Origin: CAYPQL01 sp964412905
GTDB lineage: Bacteria > Patescibacteriota > Minisyncoccia > JAHIHE01 > JAGLIN01
Length of the DNA stretch: 11,315 bases
NCBI GenBank assembly: GCA_964412905.1
Contig: CAYPQL010000041.1
Coordinates: forward strand, 1-11,315
Direction: 5' to 3'
Under the pieces are notes generated by a model, which was given only the letters and a program-made list of their open reading frames with translations, was not told the origin of the DNA and made no database searches. The position numbers and the translations under genes were made by a program. Position 1 is the stretch's first letter. Each line of letters starts with the position of its first letter. Below are positions 6,936 to 11,315 of this stretch, piece after piece.

Positions 6936-7451
6936 ATGTCTATTCAACTTAAAAATAAAAAATATTATTTTTTTGCCGTTGTTTTTATTACAACGACTTT
7001 TTTTCTTGCTTATAATTTTTCCTATCAAGAAAATAAAAAATCAGAAGAAATAACAAGAGAACAGTCCTTATCTAAAAAAATATCCTCTGCCCAAGTATGT
7101 TTTGAAGAAAGTTGCTTTGAAGTTGAAATTGCGGACACGACAGATAAACAGCAAGCGGGATTGATGAACAGGGAAAATTTAGAACGGAATCAAGGAATGT
7201 TATTTATTTTTGACATAGAGGATAAACATAAATTCTGGATGAAAAACACTTTGATTCCGCTGGATATGATTTGGATTGATAAAAATAACAAAATAATTTT
7301 CATCCAAAAAAACGCCCAGCCTTGCAAAACCGAACAATGCGAATCTTTTGGTCCCGACGAAAACGCGAAATATGTTTTGGAAATAAATGGGGGATTGGCG
7401 GAAGAGATGGGGATAGAGATTGGAGAGGAAATAAGGATATTAGGAAAGTAG
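6936..7451 (+). CDS. DUF192 family membrane-anchored protein
   Basis: The product has 171 residues. A membrane anchor spans about 9-28, then a charged linker to about 50. The rest is a complete DUF192 domain (PF02643): FEVEIADTTDKQQAGLMNRE (about 61-80), GMLFIFD, the hallmark FWMKNTLIPLDMIWID (about 100-115), IIFIQKNAQPC, and YVLEINGGLAEEMGIEIGEEIRIL near the end. DUF192 is a small beta-rich domain that is widespread in bacteria and archaea and usually exported; its function is not established. Two cysteine pairs, Cys55/Cys60 and Cys130/Cys135, are placed so that disulfides are plausible outside the cell. It follows the CxxC gene by 2 bases. The start context ATTAACA-ATG overlaps the upstream stop and lacks a Shine-Dalgarno site. 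Confidence 0.93.
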   Translation: MSIQLKNKKYYFFAVVFITTTFFLAYNFSYQENKKSEEITREQSLSKKISSAQVCFEESCFEVEIADTTDKQQAGLMNRENLERNQGMLFIFDIEDKHKFWMKNTLIPLDMIWIDKNNKIIFIQKNAQPCKTEQCESFGPDENAKYVLEINGGLAEEMGIEIGEEIRILGK

Positions 7452-7476
7452 AATATCTAACTTAATCGATCAACAA

Positions 7477-7540
7477 AAAATCATATTTTATCCATTCTCT
7501 AATTCGCGCGAATAGGGGAATGAGAGGAGGAAATGATTTT
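7477..7540. repeat. Nested hairpin in the DUF192-DUF4173 spacer
   Basis: The core is the 12-base perfect palindrome ATTCGCGCGAAT (7502-7513). After one mismatch, 7493-7500 pairs with 7515-7522, with two G-U pairs in RNA. Outside this, AAAATCAT (7477-7484) pairs with ATGATTTT (7533-7540). It could end transcription of the DUF192 pair, be a structured leader, or be a remnant palindromic element. The rest of the 228-base spacer is AT-rich, and I see no gene in it. Confidence 0.5.
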
Positions 7541-7658
7541 TATAATAATATAAAAAAATGAGTTTTCTTGAATTGTTATTGGCTTAATGGTAATATAAAA
7601 AAGAAGAGAGACACAAAGATTTTTAAGACAACCAATATTATAAAATCCTTAATCAGCT

Positions 7659-7664
7659 TATAAT
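7659..7664 (+). promoter_or_regulatory. Possible -10 box before the DUF4173 gene
   Basis: TATAAT is a perfect -10 consensus whose last base is 16 bases before the ATG at 7680. No good -35 box lies 16-18 bases upstream. If used, the transcript leader would be only about 9 bases. Spacer AT-richness makes a chance match possible. Confidence 0.3.
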
Positions 7665-7679
7665 CATTTATTTAAAACT

Positions 7680-9362
7680 ATGGCTCAAAAAACAAATTTT
7701 TATCTTATAATTTTCTTTGCTTTAATTCTAGGAATACTCGTTGATTGTTTATTTTATCAAAAACCAATCGGGATTTCTTTTCTGGCGTTTAATTTAATCG
7801 TGATAATCTTTTCTTTGATTTTAGCTAAAAGATTTGAAATAAAAATAAGTAAAACGCAAATTTTTATTTTGATTTCTCTGCTGATGTTTTCCGCCGGAAT
7901 GTTTTTGAGGGCAAGTTCGTTTTTGGGATTTTTTAATTTTTGGGGCAGTGTCTATTTAATATTTTTCTTTTTCAGTTTGTTTCTGGATAAAAATATTCTG
8001 AATTTCAGTTTTTTAGGATATATCGCTTCTCCGATTTCTTTTTTTCTGAAATCATTCCGCGGCGCGGCGAGGTTTATTGAAAAACATAAAAGCGCGTTTC
8101 CTGAAAATAAAAAAATCGGCTCTAAGGAATTTCGCGGCGTGATAAAAGGAGTTTTTATCGCCGTTCCGTTTTTGCTTATGTTTGGTTGGCTTTTATCTTC
8201 GGCGGATTTAGTTTTTCAATCGTATCTGGAAAAGGTTATAAGTTTTAATATTAATTTTGAAATAATTTTACGAGCTTTAATAGTTTTAGTCGTTTCTTAT
8301 ATTTTTCTAGGAATTTTTTCTAAAACAACGGAAGATCAAAAAATAGAAGATATAAAAAGCGAAATGAAAGAAATTAAGTTGCTGGGTTTTATTGAGTCGT
8401 CAACAATTTTAATTTTAGTCGAATTATTATTCCTGGTTTTTATAGCTGTTCAATTTTTTTATTTATTTGGAGGCAAAGATTATGTTTGGGGAATTGAAGA
8501 ATATATTACTTATTCGCAATATGCCAAAAAAGGTTTTTATGAATTAATGGCGACTTCGATTATTTCTTTTCTTCTGATTTACGGAATTGACATCTTGGGC
8601 AAAAGAGAAAATCTCAAAGAGAAAAAAATATTCAAGATTTTGGGCGCTGTTCTGGTTTTAGAAATATCAATAATTATTTATTCTGCTTGGACGCGAATGG
8701 CTGTTTATGTCGATGGCTACGGCTTGACTTTCTTCAGATTTTTGGTCTTCGCGTTTTTGCTTTGGATTTTTGCTGTGTTTCTGGTTTTTCTTTATAAAAT
8801 AATTTCAGAAAAACAAAAGGCGATTTTTCTGTTTATCATATTTTGTTTATCAATTATATTTTGGGCGGGAATAAATCTGATAAACCCCGATGCTTTTATC
8901 GCTAGGGAAAATATGAAAAGATTAATTCAAGGCAAAGAATTGGACTTATTTTATTTATCGAATTTATCAATTGACGCCATTCCAGAAACGGTAAAAATTT
9001 TCAAAATGGATGTGAGCGAGGAAATAAAAATGGAAGTTGCCAGAGACTTGTATTATAATTACAGTCTTTTTTCTGGATCGTGGCAATATAATTTTTACGG
9101 AGATGATCAAGTTTCTCTCAAGAAGAAAATAGAAAGCGCTGAAAAAAAGCAAAATGAAAACTGGCAGTCGTTTAATCTTTCCAGAAAAAAAGCGCTTTTG
9201 GCGTTGAAGGAAAATTATAAAGAGATCGTAAAATATCAAACCGAATATTTCAAAAAAGAAGCGGAAAAATGCCGCGAAGAAATGAAAACTTGCGAAGGAA
9301 AATGGGGATGTAACGAAGAAATGTGCGAGATATACGAGAAGAGCGCGGAGATGGATAAATAA
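7680..9362 (+). CDS. DUF4173 family polytopic membrane protein
   Basis: The product has 560 residues. About twelve hydrophobic segments fill residues 7-400 (for example 7-25, 31-49, 59-77, 84-101, 156-173, 194-212, 241-262, 318-335, 349-372, 381-400). DUF4173 (PF13777) landmarks include GVIKGVFIAVPFLLMFGWLLSSADLVF (about 153-179), YAKKGFYELM (281-290), RMAVYVDGYGLTFFRFLV, and INPDAFIARENMKR followed by LDLFYLSNLSIDAIPE (about 401-436). The family is a membrane protein of unknown function. Residues 437-560 form a soluble, highly charged helical tail. It ends in a compact cysteine group at 531, 538, 544 and 549, which I do not associate with the standard domain. There is no close neighbour gene: the spacers are 228 and 246 bases. 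G+C is very low, as expected for codons of Phe, Ile, Leu and Lys. Confidence 0.9.
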   Translation: MAQKTNFYLIIFFALILGILVDCLFYQKPIGISFLAFNLIVIIFSLILAKRFEIKISKTQIFILISLLMFSAGMFLRASSFLGFFNFWGSVYLIFFFFSLFLDKNILNFSFLGYIASPISFFLKSFRGAARFIEKHKSAFPENKKIGSKEFRGVIKGVFIAVPFLLMFGWLLSSADLVFQSYLEKVISFNINFEIILRALIVLVVSYIFLGIFSKTTEDQKIEDIKSEMKEIKLLGFIESSTILILVELLFLVFIAVQFFYLFGGKDYVWGIEEYITYSQYAKKGFYELMATSIISFLLIYGIDILGKRENLKEKKIFKILGAVLVLEISIIIYSAWTRMAVYVDGYGLTFFRFLVFAFLLWIFAVFLVFLYKIISEKQKAIFLFIIFCLSIIFWAGINLINPDAFIARENMKRLIQGKELDLFYLSNLSIDAIPETVKIFKMDVSEEIKMEVARDLYYNYSLFSGSWQYNFYGDDQVSLKKKIESAEKKQNENWQSFNLSRKKALLALKENYKEIVKYQTEYFKKEAEKCREEMKTCEGKWGCNEEMCEIYEKSAEMDK

Positions 9363-9386
9363 TTTTACGGGGATTTAAAATTTCGC

Positions 9387-9410
9387 AGGGGCGGGCCGCG
9401 ACCCGCCTTT
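9387..9410. repeat. GC-rich hairpin after the DUF4173 gene, possible terminator or REP fragment
   Basis: GGCGGG (9390-9395) and CCCGCC (9402-9407) pair around a 6-base loop. The RNA stem extends outward by two G-U pairs and an A-U pair (9387-9389 with 9408-9410). It begins 25 bases after the DUF4173 stop and is followed by only a short T stretch. The AGGGGCGGG...CCCGCC form resembles, from memory, palindromic repeats spread in many bacterial genomes, so it may be a partial copy of such an element rather than a dedicated terminator. Confidence 0.55.
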
Positions 9411-9440
9411 ACATTTGGGATGACAGAAAATAAAAAATTC

Positions 9441-9597
9441 GTAACCGCCTACCTTTTTTAAGAAAGTGTCATTTCGAGCGATTAGCGAGAAATCTATAAA
9501 TTTTAGATATTTCTATAATATTTAGATTTCTCGCGACGCGCTCGAAATGACAGATTTTTATTATAAGCAGTTGCTCTTAAAGTAGGCGAGTAGTTAT
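9441..9597. mobile_element. MITE-like nested inverted repeat with flanking 8-base direct repeat
   Basis: The outer arms are CGCCTAC (9446-9452) and GTAGGCG (9582-9588), with TAAC and GTTA further out and TTTAAG (9457-9462) / CTTAAA (9576-9581) further in. Inside is a strong 86-base inverted repeat, 9467-9552. The sequence AAAAATTC occurs directly outside both ends (9433-9440 and 9598-9605), as a target-site duplication would. The unit has no coding capacity. It fits a small non-autonomous element or palindromic repeat lying against the start of the DUF1287 gene. The inner and outer parts may be two elements, one inserted in the other. Confidence 0.5.
9467..9552. repeat. 86-base inverted repeat of the GTCATTTCGAGCG type
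   Basis: TGTCATTTCGAGCG (9467-9480) pairs perfectly with 9539-9552, and GCGAGAAATCTA (9485-9496) pairs perfectly with 9523-9534. Four mismatched bases separate the two paired blocks on each side, and the AT-rich loop is 26 bases. From memory, the ends match a palindromic intergenic repeat family seen in many bacterial genomes. Confidence 0.85.
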
Positions 9598-9600
9598 AAA
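9571..9600 (+). promoter_or_regulatory. Possible promoter of the DUF1287 gene inside the repeat's right end
   Basis: TTGCTC (9571-9576) and TATAAA (9595-9600) are 18 bases apart, a reasonable -35/-10 pair. The -10 ends 8 bases before the ATG at 9609, so transcription would begin almost at the start codon, giving a leaderless or near-leaderless mRNA. The -35 lies within the repeat element and the -10 straddles its right boundary. Confidence 0.4.
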
Positions 9601-9608
9601 AATTCTAA

Positions 9609-10313
9609 ATGAAAGAAATAATTTCCAAAAAGGCGGTGATAATTTCTCTGGCGCTGGCGGCGCTGATTTTTTCCGGCGCGTTTTATTTTTTTAATTATAC
9701 AAAAAGCGGCGCTCTGATAATCATGGGCTCGGCTTATAATCCGTCCGGCTGGCAAAATTTAAGCGAGGAAGAGAAGAAATTTCTGGAAAATTTTGTTGAT
9801 GCCGCGATAGAGCGGACAAATTATGAAGTCGCTTATAACCCGTCATATCTGGCGATTGATTATCCGAACGGCGATGTGCCGGAAGATCAAGGCGTCTGCG
9901 CCGATGTGGTTATCAGGGCTTATCGAAAACTGGGGATAGATTTGCAAAAAGAAGTGCATCAGGATATGGCGGAGAATTTTGATCTGTATCCAAAACTTTG
10001 GGGGCTTGAAAAACCGGATGCGAACATAGACCACAGAAGAGTGCCGAACTTGATGGCCTTTTTCAAACGCCGCGGACAGACTTTGCCGATCACAAAAAAT
10101 CCCGGCGATTATCTGCCCGGGGATATAGTGACTTGGACTTTCAATTTTGGAAAAACGCACATTGGAATCGTAATAGACAAATTATCATCCGACAAGCAAA
10201 GGCCGCTGATTGTCCACAATATCGGAGCGGGTCCGAAGATAAACGATGTTTTAATGAAATGGAAAATAACCGGCCATTTCAGATATTTCGGAAGCGAAGT
10301 TGAAACATTATAA
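9609..10313 (+). CDS. DUF1287 family membrane-anchored protein, NlpC/P60-like
   Basis: The product has 234 residues. A membrane anchor spans about 9-28; the rest is predicted to be outside. The DUF1287 domain (PF06940, which includes E. coli YijF) covers about 50-230. Its landmarks are YNPSYLAIDYPNGDVPEDQGVCADVVIRAYRKLGIDLQ (Cys97 in GVCADVV), DHRRVPN (141-147), PGDYLPGDIVTW, GKTHIGIVID (His184) and LIVHNIGAG (His203). The Cys...His arrangement is that of NlpC/P60-type cysteine peptidases, so action on cell-wall peptides is a reasonable inference, though the family's substrate is not established. Base composition differs from its neighbours: lines starting at 9661, 9901 and 10021 have 22, 26 and 31 G+C in 60, against 15 in the line starting at 8281 in DUF4173. 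It directly follows a repeat element. The start has no Shine-Dalgarno site. Confidence 0.92.
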   Translation: MKEIISKKAVIISLALAALIFSGAFYFFNYTKSGALIIMGSAYNPSGWQNLSEEEKKFLENFVDAAIERTNYEVAYNPSYLAIDYPNGDVPEDQGVCADVVIRAYRKLGIDLQKEVHQDMAENFDLYPKLWGLEKPDANIDHRRVPNLMAFFKRRGQTLPITKNPGDYLPGDIVTWTFNFGKTHIGIVIDKLSSDKQRPLIVHNIGAGPKINDVLMKWKITGHFRYFGSEVETL

Positions 10314-10328
10314 GATCAATCAAAATAG

Positions 10329-10347
10329 AAAACAGTATGATATTATG
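10329..10347 (+). promoter_or_regulatory. Promoter-like extended -10 repeat, copy 1, before the zeta-toxin gene
   Basis: The sequence AAAACAGTATGATATTATG includes TGA-TATTAT (10338-10346), an extended -10 form. Its last base is 40 bases before the toxin ATG. It matches the right-edge sequence 11297-11315 at 17 of 19 positions. No clear -35 box precedes it, which extended -10 promoters tolerate. Confidence 0.45.
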
Positions 10348-10386
10348 CCGATAGAAAAAAGGCTTATTTGATATAAATACAAGACG

Positions 10387-11091
10387 ATGAATAAATTATC
10401 AACGGACAGTGAAAAAGCCAAGGAGTTTATAAAAAAGAATAAAGATTTACTGTTTGAAAAATTCGCCAGTAGCAAAATTTATCAGCCGAACAAAAATCCT
10501 ATTTCATTATTTATGGCCGGTTCGCCAGGAGCGGGAAAAACGGAATATTCCAAAAGATTTATTGAAAGGTTCGACAGTAATATAGTCCGAATTGACGCGG
10601 ATGAAATTAGAGAAATAATCCCGCAATACAATGGCGCAAATTCAGATATTGTTCAAGGCGCCGCTTCCATAGCCGTTGATATACTTCATAATTACGCTTT
10701 GAAAAACAAATATAATTTGTTATTAGACGGCACTTTTGCCAAGTTTGATATCGCTTATCGCAACATTGAAAGGTCGGTTAATAAAAACAGGGAAACGGCG
10801 ATACATTATGTTTATCAAGATCCGCTGGTCGCTTGGGAATTTACAAAAAAGCGGGAAAAATTAGAAGGCAGAATGGTGCCTAAAAAAATATTCATTGAAT
10901 CATTTTTCAATGCCAAAAATAATGTTGTGAAAATCAAGGCTATTTTTAAGGATAAGATAAAAGTTTATTTGATAATTAAGGATTATAGCAACAATATCAA
11001 AGAATCTTACCTTGATGTTCACATTGACAGTTACCTAAAAATAAGGTATTCTGAAAGAAAGTTAAATGAAATATTAAAAGAAATAAAATGA
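10387..11091 (+). CDS. Zeta-toxin family kinase
   Basis: The product has 234 residues and no membrane segment, so it is cytoplasmic. A helical N-terminal 38 residues leads into the P-loop NTPase core. The strand PISLFMA is followed by Walker A GSPGAGKT (45-52), then NIVRIDADEIREIIPQY (about 65-81, with the acidic residues Asp70 and Asp72), then LLLDGTF (111-117). This order is typical of the zeta toxin family (PF06414). Characterised zeta toxins phosphorylate UDP-N-acetylglucosamine and so poison cell-wall synthesis; that substrate is not shown here. The core is intact and length is near the usual zeta size. No epsilon or PezA-type antitoxin lies upstream. The stop overlaps the ATG of a 55-codon gene by four bases (ATGA), so that gene is the only candidate partner. 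The start has no Shine-Dalgarno site. Confidence 0.9.
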   Translation: MNKLSTDSEKAKEFIKKNKDLLFEKFASSKIYQPNKNPISLFMAGSPGAGKTEYSKRFIERFDSNIVRIDADEIREIIPQYNGANSDIVQGAASIAVDILHNYALKNKYNLLLDGTFAKFDIAYRNIERSVNKNRETAIHYVYQDPLVAWEFTKKREKLEGRMVPKKIFIESFFNAKNNVVKIKAIFKDKIKVYLIIKDYSNNIKESYLDVHIDSYLKIRYSERKLNEILKEIK

Positions 11092-11255
11092 AAAATAATA
11101 AAAAATTAGATTTGAATAGTTTTTCTAAATTGCCGGTTAAAGAACAGCAAGATATCATAAGCGGAATTGCCGACAAGGCAAACAAGGATCAGCGGGATTT
11201 GGTGAAGAGATATGACAAGAAATTCGGCAAAGCAAAAACGGCCAAGCGCGGCTGA
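11088..11255 (+). CDS. Small basic protein overlapping the zeta-toxin gene, candidate partner or antitoxin
   Basis: The product has 55 residues. The ATG at 11088 overlaps the toxin's TGA in an ATGA junction, the classic layout for translational coupling. The frame ends at TGA 11253-11255. The sequence begins MKNNKKLDLNSFSKLPVKEQ, continues with an amphipathic helix-like stretch (QQDIISGIADKANKDQRDLV), and ends in a basic tail (KKFGKAKTAKRG). It has no cysteine or membrane segment. I do not recognise a family. The size, charge and overlap suit a toxin partner, but epsilon antitoxins are larger and normally encoded before the toxin. It could equally be an accessory protein of a housekeeping kinase. 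Confidence 0.65.
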   Translation: MKNNKKLDLNSFSKLPVKEQQDIISGIADKANKDQRDLVKRYDKKFGKAKTAKRG

Positions 11256-11296
11256 TTTTGGAGATTGAAGCTTGGGGTTTTGGGAACTAAAAACAT

Positions 11297-11315
11297 AAAA
11301 CACTATGATAATATG
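11297..11315 (+). promoter_or_regulatory. Promoter-like extended -10 repeat, copy 2, at the right edge
   Basis: AAAACACTATGATAATATG differs from copy 1 (10329-10347) at two positions. It contains TGA-TAATAT (11306-11314), and also TATGAT (11304-11309) lying 18 bases after TTGGGA (11280-11285). It would serve a gene beyond the window. The stretch from 11256 to here shows no terminator or gene. Confidence 0.4.

Noticed and set aside
7525..7553. AGGAGG directly before an ATG at 7533
   Set aside because: The spacing is only 2 bases and the frame closes after six codons. The purine run belongs to the hairpin region.
9427..9608. CRISPR array or tRNA in the repeat-rich spacer
   Set aside because: The repeats are inverted, not regularly spaced direct repeats, and no cloverleaf or T-loop sequence is visible.
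1..11315. Recoded TGA (glycine code of some CPR lineages)
   Set aside because: TGA ends the genes at 4997, 11091 and 11255 at sensible C-termini, and no clear gene is interrupted by in-frame TGA.

Overview
The window is AT-rich and gene-dense. All twelve protein genes that I can support lie on the + strand. TGA acts as a normal stop: three genes end with it at sensible C-termini, so there is no sign of a recoded TGA. The gene content suggests a Candidate Phyla Radiation (Patescibacteria, Parcubacteria-like) bacterium: a Bro-N/DinD-type protein, DUF3160, DUF192, DUF4173, DUF1287, a zeta-toxin kinase, and many small proteins with one N-terminal membrane anchor. This assignment is an inference from family content and style, because no rRNA or other marker gene is present.

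Layout. Positions 1-783 hold the end of a membrane-anchored protein cut by the window edge. Positions 919-1761 hold a Bro-N plus DinD-like protein. Positions 1888-4997 hold a tight pair: a large anchored DUF3160 protein and, 5 bases later, an anchored protein with two calcium-loop-like (FG-GAP/VCBS) motifs. A 98-residue hypothetical follows (5061-5357). Next comes a secreted bactofilin-like beta-helix protein with a C-terminal membrane bundle (5429-6580). After a 28-base perfect palindrome come an 84-residue CxxC protein and an anchored DUF192 protein, 2 bases apart (6679-7451). A 228-base spacer with a hairpin leads to a polytopic DUF4173 protein (7680-9362). A 246-base spacer built from inverted repeats leads to an anchored DUF1287 protein (9609-10313). 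Last is a zeta-toxin kinase (10387-11091) overlapping by four bases a 55-codon gene (11088-11255). A promoter-like repeat closes the window.

Theme. Seven of the twelve products are predicted to sit in or outside the membrane, and most belong to domains of unknown function. The region therefore looks like a cell-envelope neighbourhood with phage-like and toxin accessory genes at its sides. No single pathway ties the genes together. Only three pairs are close enough to call operonic: DUF3160 + FG-GAP-like, CxxC + DUF192, and zeta toxin + small overlapping gene. I see no convincing Shine-Dalgarno site before any gene. Several starts instead share an A-rich context of the form TTAA(C/T)..A(n)T-ATG.

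The best leads are the overlapping small gene behind the zeta toxin (a possible unrecognised antitoxin), a 19-base promoter-like sequence found before the toxin and again at the right edge, and a MITE-like nested inverted repeat, flanked by an 8-base direct repeat, that appears to supply the promoter of the DUF1287 gene.
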